The translations under genes were made by a program, and so were the position numbers. Of a stretch of 42,552 nucleotides of DNA, positions 23,072 to 31,467 are shown one piece after another (the first letter of the stretch is position 1; every line of letters starts with the position of its first letter). This stretch comes from JAJYIV01 sp964499955 (GTDB lineage: Bacteria; Patescibacteriota; Patescibacteriia; UBA9934; GWF2-40-263), in NCBI GenBank assembly GCA_964499955.1, contig CAZCMI010000004.1, forward strand, positions 1-42,552, given 5' to 3'. The notes under the pieces are model-generated. The model searched no databases, was not told where the DNA came from, and saw only the letters and a list, made by a program, of their open reading frames with translations.

Positions 23072-25036
23072 TTACGGGGTGCGATGTTCAAACCACCAGG
23101 CGAACAGGTCGTTGGCGAGCGGGACGGCCACGGAGGACCCTTCCCCGCCGTTCTCGATCAGGATGGCGATGGCGAGATCCGGATCTTCGTACGGGCCGAA
23201 GCCCACGAACCAGGCGTGGGTGGGCACGTTGCCGCCGGGCTGGGCCGTGCCCGTCTTCCCCGCGACGGCGCGGGGCAAGGCGTTGAGCGAACGGGCGCTG
23301 CCGTCGGTGACGGTCTGGCGCATGCCCTGCCGCACCACGTTCAGGGCGTGGGCGTCGAACGGGTCCCCGTCCACCGGCGTCCACGGAACCGGTTCCCCGC
23401 CCGCGCGTTCCACCAGCCGCGGCGTCACGCGCGTTCCACCGTTGGCGACAATGGCGGTGGCGGCGGCCATCTGCAGCGGCGTGGCCAGGAAATCCCCCTG
23501 GCCGATGGACAGGTGGTAGGTGTCGCCCACGTACCAGCGCTCGCCCTTCGCCTCCTCTTTCCACGTGCGGGACGGCAGGAATCCGTCGGCTTCGTACGGC
23601 AGGTCCACGCCGGTTTCCTTCCCGAAGCCGAACTGCCGCGCGTAGGCCGTGATGCGGTCCACGCCCAGGCCGGTAACGGCGTCCAATCCCCCGCCGATGA
23701 TGTAGAAGAACGAGTTGACGGACTCGGCGATGGCCTTGCGGACGTCCGTCATGCCGTGCCCGCCCACGCGCCAGTCCGGGAAAAACCACACGCCCACGCG
23801 CACGCCGCCCGTGGACAGGAAACTCGTGCGTTCCGTGATGATCCCTTCGCGCAGGGCCGCGTAGGCGACGAACGGCTTGAAGGTGGAACCGGACGGGAAT
23901 TCGCCGGCCACGGCGCGCGGGAACAACGGGTGGTCCGGGTCCTCGGTCAGCGCGCGGTAGGTGGCGGCGTCCACGCCGTTCACGAAGAGGTTCGGGTCGT
24001 ACGCGGGCCAGCTGACCAGGGCGCGTATCCCGCCGTCGCGCGGGTCAATGGCGACGATGGACGCCTTGCGGGCCTGCGACGCTTCCAACGCCGGCCGCAG
24101 CCGTTCCTCCGCGTACCGCTGGAACGCGAGGTCCAACGCCAGGGTGACGTCCGTTCCCGGAACGGGGTCGTTCTTGTCGATTAAGCGCATCTCACCGCCG
24201 CTCGCGTTTACTTCCACGGCCGTCCGTCCGGGCACGCCGCGCAGCACGTCTTCTGCGCTTTTTTCCAATCCCACCTTCCCCACCGCGTCGGTGGGCCGGT
24301 ACCCCTGCTCCCGCAGGGCCGCCAGTTCCGCGGCGCTGATGGAACCGGTGTAGCCGAGTACGTGGCCGATGGTGGCGGACGACGTGTCGTACGAACGCAG
24401 CGTGGACGTTTCCACGGCGAAGCCGGGCAGATGCGGCAATTCCACCGCCAGGCGCATGGCCGTTTCATACGACAGGCCGCGGGCCACGGGAATGGCCTCG
24501 CGCGGCGAGGCGGCGAATTCCTCGATGAAGGTTTCAATGTCTTCCGGGGCCAGGTCCGCCAAGGCGCCGGCGCGGGCGAGGATGCGCTCCCGTTCCGCCC
24601 GGGTTTCTTCCTGGCGCTCCGGCGGGTCTTCCGCCGAAACGCGGGGCAAGGCCGACGGCACGAGCGTGAGGGCGAAGGTGGGGACGTTCACCGCCAACGG
24701 CATGCCGAACCGGTCGAAGACGGAGCCGCGCGGCGGGGGAATGACGCGGGTTTGCACGCGGTTGCGGTCCGCCTGGGCGCGGTACGACGCGCCTTCCACC
24801 ACTTGCAAATGCGCCGCCCGACCGACCAGCAGCAGGAACGTCGCGCAGACGACGACGGCCGCGGCGCGGAACCGGCGCATGGGCACGGGCGAACCGAGCG
24901 TGTCGCGGCGCGAGGCGACTTCCCACCCCGTCCGCGTGACGGATTCGTCGATGGCCTTGAGCGACGACGAAGACCGGACGGAGCCGAGCCGGCCGTCGTT
25001 GGCGATGACGAAGATGGGAGAATCGGAACGGGACAT
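23072..25036 (-). CDS. mrdA: penicillin-binding protein 2 (elongation transpeptidase)
   Basis: Predicted 654 aa. A ~55-residue cytoplasmic N-terminus is followed by a TM helix (57-75) and the PBP dimerisation domain beginning PPPRGSVFDRFG. The transpeptidase domain shows STFK (384-387), SVN (439-441) and KTGT (594-597), all three active-site motifs. It crosslinks peptidoglycan during rod growth as partner of MreBCD and RodA; rodA is not in the window. An internal Met53 could be an alternative start just before the TM helix. The gene lies 33 bp after mreD. Confidence 0.94.
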   Translation of the reverse strand: MSRSDSPIFVIANDGRLGSVRSSSSLKAIDESVTRTGWEVASRRDTLGSPVPMRRFRAAAVVVCATFLLLVGRAAHLQVVEGASYRAQADRNRVQTRVIPPPRGSVFDRFGMPLAVNVPTFALTLVPSALPRVSAEDPPERQEETRAERERILARAGALADLAPEDIETFIEEFAASPREAIPVARGLSYETAMRLAVELPHLPGFAVETSTLRSYDTSSATIGHVLGYTGSISAAELAALREQGYRPTDAVGKVGLEKSAEDVLRGVPGRTAVEVNASGGEMRLIDKNDPVPGTDVTLALDLAFQRYAEERLRPALEASQARKASIVAIDPRDGGIRALVSWPAYDPNLFVNGVDAATYRALTEDPDHPLFPRAVAGEFPSGSTFKPFVAYAALREGIITERTSFLSTGGVRVGVWFFPDWRVGGHGMTDVRKAIAESVNSFFYIIGGGLDAVTGLGVDRITAYARQFGFGKETGVDLPYEADGFLPSRTWKEEAKGERWYVGDTYHLSIGQGDFLATPLQMAAATAIVANGGTRVTPRLVERAGGEPVPWTPVDGDPFDAHALNVVRQGMRQTVTDGSARSLNALPRAVAGKTGTAQPGGNVPTHAWFVGFGPYEDPDLAIAILIENGGEGSSVAVPLANDLFAWWFEHRTP

Positions 25037-25069
25037 GACGGAGCGGGCGGAAGGGGCGGAAGGGGCGGA

Positions 25070-25588
25070 TTATCGCTGCATGCTGAGGCGCGTGCGGCGC
25101 GGAACGGCGTAATACAGGACGGCCAAGGAAAGCGAGAGCAAGGCGAGGCGCCAGACCAGCCACCAGGCGTAGTCGCCCCATGGCGGCTGCATCGGGTCGT
25201 CCAGGCCCGCGACGAACCAAACGGCGGTCTGCACGAGCGCGTGCGTCGCCCAAGCGAGCAGGCCGCACCCGAGCAGGCCGGAAAGCGAACGGTTGGAAAA
25301 CAGCTCGCGCGAGGAAACGGCCGCCGCGACGGCCGCCAGCGCGTACGCCCCCGTTTGGAACGGAACGGACGCGAGGCCGAACCCGTCCAGGAACAGGCCG
25401 AACCCGGCGATCAGCCACGGGCCGGCGGGCAAGGAACGGGACTGGGTCAGGTACACGCCGACGGCCAGTACGAACGGCAGGAAGCGCAGCGGGCCGGGCA
25501 CGGCCGCCACCAGGCCCGTTTCCAGGCAGGCGGCGAGCAGGCCGCCGAGGAAGACCAGCACGACGCGCGCGGGCGTGACGATGGTCAT
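25070..25588 (-). CDS. mreD: rod shape-determining membrane protein MreD-like
   Basis: Predicted 172 aa, about five hydrophobic helices. Recognised mainly by context and layout: it starts by a 4-bp ATGA overlap with mreC and precedes mrdA. It also has the MreD-type segment GLFLDGFGLASVPFQTGAYAL. Sequence conservation of MreD is low in general. It would connect MreC to the MreB filament at the membrane. Confidence 0.85.
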   Translation of the reverse strand: MTIVTPARVVLVFLGGLLAACLETGLVAAVPGPLRFLPFVLAVGVYLTQSRSLPAGPWLIAGFGLFLDGFGLASVPFQTGAYALAAVAAAVSSRELFSNRSLSGLLGCGLLAWATHALVQTAVWFVAGLDDPMQPPWGDYAWWLVWRLALLSLSLAVLYYAVPRRTRLSMQR

Positions 25589-26397
25589 AGGGCCGGGTCG
25601 TGGGCGTCGGCCGCGCGGCCGAGAATGACGGTGACGCTGGAAATGCGCCGGACGTCGGCCAACGGCTCGACGATGGCCCGCTGGAACGGTTCCGTTTCCC
25701 GGGACTCGACGGCATTGACCACGCCCACCAGCAAGCCGCTGGGAACGGCGTCCTCCAACCCCGATGTTACCACGAGATCGTTGACCCGTATCATTTCTTC
25801 CTTCGGCACGTAGCCGACGGCGAGCAAGGTGCCGTCCAGGCCCTGCGCCACCCCGATGGTGCGCGCACCGTTCAACAGGGACACGGCCACCGGCAGGCCG
25901 CGGTCCGTCAGGGCGGATACCGTGGCGGTTGATGCCGTTACGGCCGTCACCTTCCCCGCCAGAACGCCGTTTTCCACCACCACCGGCATGCCCACGCCCA
26001 CGCCGTCGCGCGTTCCGCGGTCGATGGTGAACGCGTATGCGTGCACGCCGACGGACCGGCCCGTCACCGCCGCCGTCACCACACGCGCTCCGCCCCGCTC
26101 CACGAAGGACAGGCGTTGGCGCAAATCGGCGTTTTCTTCCTGCAAACGGAGGAGTTCCACCGCGTCCCGGGCGAGGGCCGCCCGTTGGGCTTCCAGGGCC
26201 GCCACCCGCGCGGACGACGCCGACGCCGGATCAAAAAAGCCGAACGTGGACTGGGCGATCCACGTGCCGGCTTCGGCGAAGGGACGTTGGAGATGGCCGA
26301 CGACGCGGCGCAACGGAAACAACGCCGCCAGCACGAGCACGACGACGAGAAGCGCGGCGTTCCGTTTCCGCCGGTCGGACGTGGGGCGCGTGGACAT
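25585..26397 (-). CDS. mreC: rod shape-determining protein MreC
   Basis: Predicted 270 aa. One TM helix at residues ~13-31, a short coiled coil (~60-95, ARVAALEAQRAALARDAVELLRLQEEN), then two beta domains with the MreC-typical DGVGVGMPVVVENGVLAGKV and VNDLVVTSGLEDAVPSGLLVG. It acts as the periplasmic-side scaffold for the elongation machinery. The stop overlaps the mreD start (ATGA). It is separated from mreB by 182 bp, 141 of which are repeat copy B. Confidence 0.93.
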   Translation of the reverse strand: MSTRPTSDRRKRNAALLVVVLVLAALFPLRRVVGHLQRPFAEAGTWIAQSTFGFFDPASASSARVAALEAQRAALARDAVELLRLQEENADLRQRLSFVERGGARVVTAAVTGRSVGVHAYAFTIDRGTRDGVGVGMPVVVENGVLAGKVTAVTASTATVSALTDRGLPVAVSLLNGARTIGVAQGLDGTLLAVGYVPKEEMIRVNDLVVTSGLEDAVPSGLLVGVVNAVESRETEPFQRAIVEPLADVRRISSVTVILGRAADAHDPAL

Positions 26398-26427
26398 ACG
26401 GAGCGTCTAAAGAATGATTTCATTCAC

Positions 26428-26568
26428 ACGCCTCCCGACCCGACATCCTCTTCCAACCCGGTTCGGCCTCCTTCACGTCGGCCTCCCTCATGGTCGTCGG
26501 ATCTCTGAGTTGGGAGCCGCGTAGATCCTCCGCCCAAGGTTGTCAGATGATATCGGGTCGGTCGGCGT
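26428..26568 (-). repeat. palindromic intergenic element, copy B (141 bp), between mreB and mreC
   Basis: Same element as at 14998-15123, in the opposite orientation. The arms lie at 26428-26450 and 26546-26568. It carries 15 extra bp that look like a partial duplication around CGGCCTCC, and one substitution relative to copy A. It starts 11 bp after the mreB stop and ends 30 bp before the mreC ATG, so it should be transcribed in the mre message and fold. Confidence 0.85.
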
Positions 26569-26579
26569 TGTGCAGACCG

Positions 26580-27632
26580 TTACACAATCCCGCCCGTGCG
26601 GGTGGACGGCAAGGCCATGTCGCGGAGGACGTCCGGCTGTTCGAGCAGGGCGCCGGCGCCGCGCACGGTGCAGGTCATCGGGTCTTCGGCCACGCGCACC
26701 GGAATCTGGGCCTGGCGGGAAATGAGCTGGTCCAGGCCGCGCAGCAGCGAGCCGCCGCCCGTCAGGATGATGCCGCGTTCGTAAATGTCCGCCACCAGCT
26801 CCGGCGGCGTGTTTTCCAAGGCGGCCTTCACGTTGTCGATGATGATGCCGACGGACCGCTGCATGGCCTCGCGGATCTGGCCGTCGTTGACGATGATTTC
26901 CTTCGGCAGGCCGGTAATCAGGTCGCGGCCGCGCATTTCCATCTGCATGGGTTCTTCGCCCGGCAAGGCGGAGCCGACGCGAATTTTTACCTGCTCGGCG
27001 TTCTTTTCGCCCAGCAGCAGGTTGAAGACGTCGCGGGCGTACTGGATGATGTTGCGGTTCAGTTCGTCCCCCGCCACGGCCAGGGACTTCCACGTGACCA
27101 CGCCGCCCAGGGACAACACGGCGATTTCCGTTTTGCCGCCGCCCAAGTCGACGATCATGGTGCCGACGGCGTCCGTCACCGGCAACCGCGCGCCCACGGC
27201 GGCCAGCATGGGATTCTCCACCAGGAAGGCCTCGCGCGCGCCGACGGACGTAACGACGTCCTCGATGGCCTTGCGTTCCACCTCCGTGGTTTCCAACGGC
27301 ACGCCAATCACGATGCGGGGCCGCGGGATGATCGTGAAGGATTCCGCGTGGACCTTGTCTACGAAGTGCTTGAGCATCTTTTCCGTGATTTCAAAATCGG
27401 AAATGACGCCCTTGCTGAGCGGTTTGGCGGCTTGGATGTGCGGCGGCGTTTTGCCGATCATGTCCTTGGCGTCCACGCCGACGGCGACGATCTGGTCCGT
27501 GCGCGTGTTTACCGCCACGACGGACGGTTCCTGGACGACGATGCCCTTGTCTCCGCTGAACACGCGGGTGTTGCACGTGCCGAGGTCAATGCCAAGGTCC
27601 TTCGAGAATTTGCCGAGAATGCGGTTGAGCAC
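26580..27632 (-). CDS. mreB: rod shape-determining actin homologue MreB
   Basis: Predicted 350 aa from GTG 27632. ATPase motifs: GIDLGTCNTRVF (phosphate 1), VDLGGGKTEIAVLS (phosphate 2) and ERGIILTGGGSLLRGLDQLI (adenosine). Also the MreB-typical KPLSKGVISDFEITEKML and AREAFLVENPMLAAVG. It polymerises under the membrane and guides PBP2-based wall synthesis. The open frame continues upstream to 27701, but the family N-terminus and promoter position favour the GTG. It is the first gene of the mreB-mreC-mreD-mrdA-yibE/F unit. Confidence 0.94.
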   Translation of the reverse strand: MLNRILGKFSKDLGIDLGTCNTRVFSGDKGIVVQEPSVVAVNTRTDQIVAVGVDAKDMIGKTPPHIQAAKPLSKGVISDFEITEKMLKHFVDKVHAESFTIIPRPRIVIGVPLETTEVERKAIEDVVTSVGAREAFLVENPMLAAVGARLPVTDAVGTMIVDLGGGKTEIAVLSLGGVVTWKSLAVAGDELNRNIIQYARDVFNLLLGEKNAEQVKIRVGSALPGEEPMQMEMRGRDLITGLPKEIIVNDGQIREAMQRSVGIIIDNVKAALENTPPELVADIYERGIILTGGGSLLRGLDQLISRQAQIPVRVAEDPMTCTVRGAGALLEQPDVLRDMALPSTRTGGIV

Positions 27633-27672
27633 ACGGGTGGGATGGGGAGGACTAAGGGGCGGGTCTCGGCCG

Positions 27673-27701
27673 ACTGTAGCAATCAAAAATACCCGGCGCA
27701 A
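27673..27701 (-). promoter_or_regulatory. promoter of the mre operon
   Basis: Minus-strand TTGCGC (27701-27696), 17-bp spacer, TACAGT (27678-27673) preceded by TGC (extended -10). Leader about 35 nt. Confidence 0.6.
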
Positions 27702-27728
27702 GGGCGGTTTTTCCGGTGGAATGCGCCG

Positions 27729-28112
27729 CTATGCACGGCCGCGCTGGGCGCTGAGAAAGGCCAATTCCACCAGGGCGGCGGCGAGCACCAGCAGCAGGCC
27801 GGTCCACGGGCGGAAGAACCCGGCGGAAAGCAGCAGCAGGCATGCCGCCAGCAACAAGGAAAGCAGCACGGCCTGGCGGAACGCGCGCGCCACTTGGCGG
27901 GAAATGACGTCGCTGGGGCGGAACCGCGCGCGCACGGCCGACCCAATGATGGCGAGCGTTCCCGTGGCGGCGGAAACGAGGGTGGCGTAAAACAACAAGA
28001 AACCGAGCAGGCCGGAACGCAGCGGGTCGATGGACGTGACGACGACGCCGAACGCCGCCCACGCGGCCACGGTGCCGACGGCCATGGCGATGAGGTAATC
28101 GCGGAAGGTCAT
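27729..28112 (-). CDS. four-TM hypothetical membrane protein
   Basis: Predicted 127 aa with four hydrophobic helices (residues ~5-25, 33-57, 80-97 and 103-120) and a basic loop between helices 2 and 3 (VRARFRPSDVISRQVARAFRQ). This layout is familiar from conserved but unnamed CPR membrane proteins. No catalytic residues. It starts 4 bp after the DUF721 gene; the end of that gene contains a -10-like box 6 nt before this ATG. Confidence 0.72.
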   Translation of the reverse strand: MTFRDYLIAMAVGTVAAWAAFGVVVTSIDPLRSGLLGFLLFYATLVSAATGTLAIIGSAVRARFRPSDVISRQVARAFRQAVLLSLLLAACLLLLSAGFFRPWTGLLLVLAAALVELAFLSAQRGRA

Positions 28113-28116
28113 GGCC

Positions 28117-28458
28117 TTATTCTATCATACCGGACGGCTTGGCCGCGCCGGGGGCGACGCGCACGAGCACGCGGCGGATGTCCGCTTTCGGGGCGGCGCG
28201 CTTCACGGCATCCACGATGGCGGCGGCTTGGCGGGTGACGAGTTGCGCGGCGGAGGCGTGGCGGCAGAGGACGGTCAACACGCCGTCGCGCAGGGACTGG
28301 GCACGCGCGTCGGCCTGGCGGCCGGGCGGCAGCAAGGCGGCCACCGCGTCGTTGGCGGCCTCGATGATTTGCGCCAGCGTCACTTCCCGCTCGATGCCGG
28401 CGCGCTTCACGGCCGTGCCGAGCAGGGCGCTAATGGGAAGAGGGGATCGGGAGCGCAT
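28117..28458 (-). CDS. DUF721/DciA-like protein
   Basis: Predicted 113 aa. The profile of the DUF721 family is visible: an N-terminal helix with a small-residue core, then a compact domain (LRDGVLTVLCRHASAAQLVTRQAAAIVDAV) ending in an I-x-x-hydrophobic strand (IRRVLVRV). In other bacteria DciA loads the replicative helicase. A replication role here is inference. The gene lies 4 bp after the UvrD-type gene, so they form a DNA-metabolism pair. Confidence 0.75.
   Translation of the reverse strand: MRSRSPLPISALLGTAVKRAGIEREVTLAQIIEAANDAVAALLPPGRQADARAQSLRDGVLTVLCRHASAAQLVTRQAAAIVDAVKRAAPKADIRRVLVRVAPGAAKPSGMIE
28119..28127 (-). promoter_or_regulatory. possible internal extended -10 element
   Basis: Minus-strand TG-A-TAGAAT, overlapping the last codons of the DUF721 gene and ending 6 nt before the next ATG. 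It could give a leaderless transcript of the four-TM gene; it may also be chance. Confidence 0.3.
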
Positions 28459-28462
28459 ACGG

Positions 28463-31363
28463 TTATTCTTTGGCGCGGAATTCGCAAATGTCCTTGAAGT
28501 CGCAGAACCGGCAGTGGAAGCCGGGCGTCGGGTCGAGCACGCCGCGTTTGACGGCGGCCACGCGCGAAGCCACGTCCTCCTCGAACTTGGCCAGCTGCTC
28601 CGGCGAGCCGAGGAACGACACGCGGGAGTTGTCCTCCAAATAATGAAACGTCAGCTTCTTCACGTCCAGGCCCAGCACGTCGCGCACGGCGATCTGGTAC
28701 AGGTACAGCTGCTCGCGCTTCGAAACGTCCTTCTTGATGTCGTCTTCCGTCTTGGGCGTGCCGGTCTTGTAGTCGATGATTTCCACGCCGCCTTCGCACC
28801 GGTCGATGCGGTCGATGCGGCCCTTCAGCACGGCTCCGCCGATTTTCACCGTGAAGCCCTGCTCCAAGGACAACGGCTCCGGGCGGTTCGCCGCGAGCGT
28901 GGCGTAATAGCCGCGCAAGCTGGCGAGACCCTTCTCCCGGTACGCCTCGCGGTCGGCGTCGTTCTTGTACCAATCGTCCTGCCATCCTTCGGCATAAAAC
29001 GCTTCCAGTTCGGCGAGGGAAACGGGCAGCCCTTCTTCGACGAGTATCGCCCCGGCCGCCACCCCCGTCGTTCGTTCGATCCATGTTTCGAAGAAGCGTT
29101 GCAGGGCGTAGTGCATCGTCTTGCCGAAGGACATGGTGTAACTGCCGAAGATCGGGATTTTGTAGACGTGGGCGAATTTGTACTGCAACGGGCAGGTGGC
29201 GAAGGCCGCCAGCTGGGTGAAGGAAAATTGCTTGGGGACTTCGATCACGATGTCCCCTTCTTGCGGAGCCGCGGCGGGAGCCGGCTCCAACGGCGGGCGT
29301 TCGCTTGCGCGGGCAGCTGCGTCGCCGTACCCCAACTCCACAAGGAAGCGGGACAGTTTGCGTTTGCGCGCGCCGCCATAATCCTCGGCCGACGTGAAAT
29401 ACAGATGCTCCTTGGCGCGCGTGACGGCCACGTAGAACAGGCGGCGTTCTTCTTCCAGGTGGTCGTTGGGCGCTTCCTCGGCCGCCTTTTTCGCCAACCC
29501 GTCGGGCAGCGGCAGCGCCTCCGCGCGGGCCTGGGCCGGGAACTTGCGGTCCACCAAAGACACGACGAACACAAAGCGGAACTCCAACCCTTTGGACCCG
29601 TGGACGGTCATGATCTTCACCACGTCGGGGCCGGCTTCCACGTCTTGGCCCAAGGCGCCGTCCTCGCCGGCGTCCCGTTCGTGGCGGAACTCCTCCAGGA
29701 AATGCCGCAACTTCGGGTCGTCCTGGCGTTCTTCAAATCGCTTCAGGCGTTCGTAGAATTGCTGCAGGTAGCGGAACTCGTCGCGCTTTTCCTGCTCCGG
29801 CCGGGCGTTCAACCAGGCGAGGTAGCCGCTTTCCTTGGCCACCGTCAGAAACAGTTCCGTGACGCGCATCTTTGCCGCTTCCTCGCGCATGCGGTCCAAA
29901 AACGCCAGCAGTCCGCCGACGCGCTCCGCCACGTCGGGCGGGAACAAATCGGAAGACAACCCGGCCTGGCAGGCGTCCAACAACGGTTTGCCCGCACGGG
30001 CGGCCTGGTGCGACGCCTCGGCGACGCAGCGCATGGGGATGCCGTGCATCGGCAGGGTGAGCAGGCGGTACGCGCTGGGACCGTCGTACGGGTCGTTGAC
30101 GGCGCGCACGTACGCCATCAAATCCAACAACGAACGCTTGGTGTACAGCCCCGAAAGCGCCATGAACTGGTACGGAATGCCCGCGCGTTCCAGCGGCCCG
30201 AGGAACGGCCGGGCGGCGTCGTTGCCGCGCACCAGGATGCCGAAGTCGCTCCACGCGGCGTCGGGATGGCAGGCCTTCAGTTCGAGGATTTTTGCCGCCA
30301 CGCCTTCGGCCTCTTCTTCCAGCGAGGCGAAATGCAAATGCTCGACGTTCCCTTCCCCGGCCTTTTCGGAACAGAGTTTTTTGTTGAGCGTCGGGTCGCT
30401 GGCCTCAAGGCGGCGCGGGTTGTTCGCCTGGATGAAGCCGTGCGCCCGGTCCAAAATCGGTTGCACGGAACGGTAGTTGCGGGTCAGGACGATTTTCTTG
30501 GCGTCGGGATAGTCCTCGGCGAAGCGCAGGATGTTTTCGATGGAGGCGCCGCGGAACTTGTAGATCGCCTGGTCGTCGTCGCCGACGATGGTCAGATTGT
30601 TCTTCGGCGCGGCGATCAGCTTCACGATTTCGTACTGCGCGCGGTTGGTGTCCTGGAACTCGTCCACCAGCACGTAGGAATAGCGCTCGCGCACGGCCTT
30701 CAAAACGCGCGGGCGGCGTTGCAGCAGGTCCAGCAGGTACACCATCAGGTCGCCGAAGTCGCAAGCGTCGTTCTCCTGGAGGATGGCCTGGTAGGTTTCG
30801 TACGCGCCGGCCAGTTCCAGGGCGCGCGCCCGTTCTTCCGGGTCCTCGTGCGTCTGCCCTTCCACGAAGGCGCGGTACGCGGCCGGGGTGATGGCGGCGT
30901 CCTTGGCGCGGGAGAAATGCGAAAGCAGCCCGCGCAGGTACTTGGTGGGGTTGCCCATCGGGCGGTAGTAGTCGAGCCGGAAACGGTCCCAGTGCTGGCG
31001 CGTGAGCAGCCAGGCGTCGAGTTCCGACAGCAGGGTGAAGTCCCGCGCGAGGCCGATGTCCACGCCGTACGCGCGCAGGACGCTCTCGGCGAAGGCGTGG
31101 AACGTGGAAATCTGCATGTCCACGTACCCGTAGGGCAGCAGCAGGTCCACGCGCTCTTCCATTTCGCCCGCGGCCTTATCCGTGAAGGTCAAGGCGAGGA
31201 TGTTTTCCGGCTTGGCCAGGCCCTGCTCGATCAGCCAGGCGATGCGCTGGGTGATGACGCTGGTTTTGCCCGTCCCCGCCCCGGCCACGATCATGAGCGG
31301 GCCCTCGCGGTGGGTGATGGCGGCGGTCTGTTCGGGGTTGGCGTTCTCAAGCAGGTTGGCCAT
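28463..31363 (-). CDS. UvrD/PcrA-type helicase fused to a PD-(D/E)XK (AddB/RecB-like) Fe-S nuclease
   Basis: Predicted 966 aa. SF1A helicase: Walker A GAGTGKT (28-34), TFTDKAAGEM, DEFQDTN, GDDDQAIYKFRGA, LTRNYRS, the MTVHGSKGLEF motif and VAVTRAKEHLYF. The last ~250 residues form a nuclease: an isolated Cys in FATCPLQYKF (~724), GRIDRID, then IIDYKTG (~863) and QLYLYQ. It ends with CRFCDFKDIC, giving the four cysteines of an Fe-S cluster as in AddB. This suggests end-processing in recombination or repair, combining unwinding and cutting in one chain. The ATG at 31363 matches the family start MANLLENANPEQ. Confidence 0.9.
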   Translation of the reverse strand: MANLLENANPEQTAAITHREGPLMIVAGAGTGKTSVITQRIAWLIEQGLAKPENILALTFTDKAAGEMEERVDLLLPYGYVDMQISTFHAFAESVLRAYGVDIGLARDFTLLSELDAWLLTRQHWDRFRLDYYRPMGNPTKYLRGLLSHFSRAKDAAITPAAYRAFVEGQTHEDPEERARALELAGAYETYQAILQENDACDFGDLMVYLLDLLQRRPRVLKAVRERYSYVLVDEFQDTNRAQYEIVKLIAAPKNNLTIVGDDDQAIYKFRGASIENILRFAEDYPDAKKIVLTRNYRSVQPILDRAHGFIQANNPRRLEASDPTLNKKLCSEKAGEGNVEHLHFASLEEEAEGVAAKILELKACHPDAAWSDFGILVRGNDAARPFLGPLERAGIPYQFMALSGLYTKRSLLDLMAYVRAVNDPYDGPSAYRLLTLPMHGIPMRCVAEASHQAARAGKPLLDACQAGLSSDLFPPDVAERVGGLLAFLDRMREEAAKMRVTELFLTVAKESGYLAWLNARPEQEKRDEFRYLQQFYERLKRFEERQDDPKLRHFLEEFRHERDAGEDGALGQDVEAGPDVVKIMTVHGSKGLEFRFVFVVSLVDRKFPAQARAEALPLPDGLAKKAAEEAPNDHLEEERRLFYVAVTRAKEHLYFTSAEDYGGARKRKLSRFLVELGYGDAAARASERPPLEPAPAAAPQEGDIVIEVPKQFSFTQLAAFATCPLQYKFAHVYKIPIFGSYTMSFGKTMHYALQRFFETWIERTTGVAAGAILVEEGLPVSLAELEAFYAEGWQDDWYKNDADREAYREKGLASLRGYYATLAANRPEPLSLEQGFTVKIGGAVLKGRIDRIDRCEGGVEIIDYKTGTPKTEDDIKKDVSKREQLYLYQIAVRDVLGLDVKKLTFHYLEDNSRVSFLGSPEQLAKFEEDVASRVAAVKRGVLDPTPGFHCRFCDFKDICEFRAKE

Positions 31364-31467
31364 AGTGGAGGGGCGTACAAGCGCGGCAGCGGGCGCGCGC
31401 GGGATAGCGGGGACAGTGTAAACTGGCGCGCCGACCACACTCGGTCGCCTCCGGACGGGCGGTGTTT

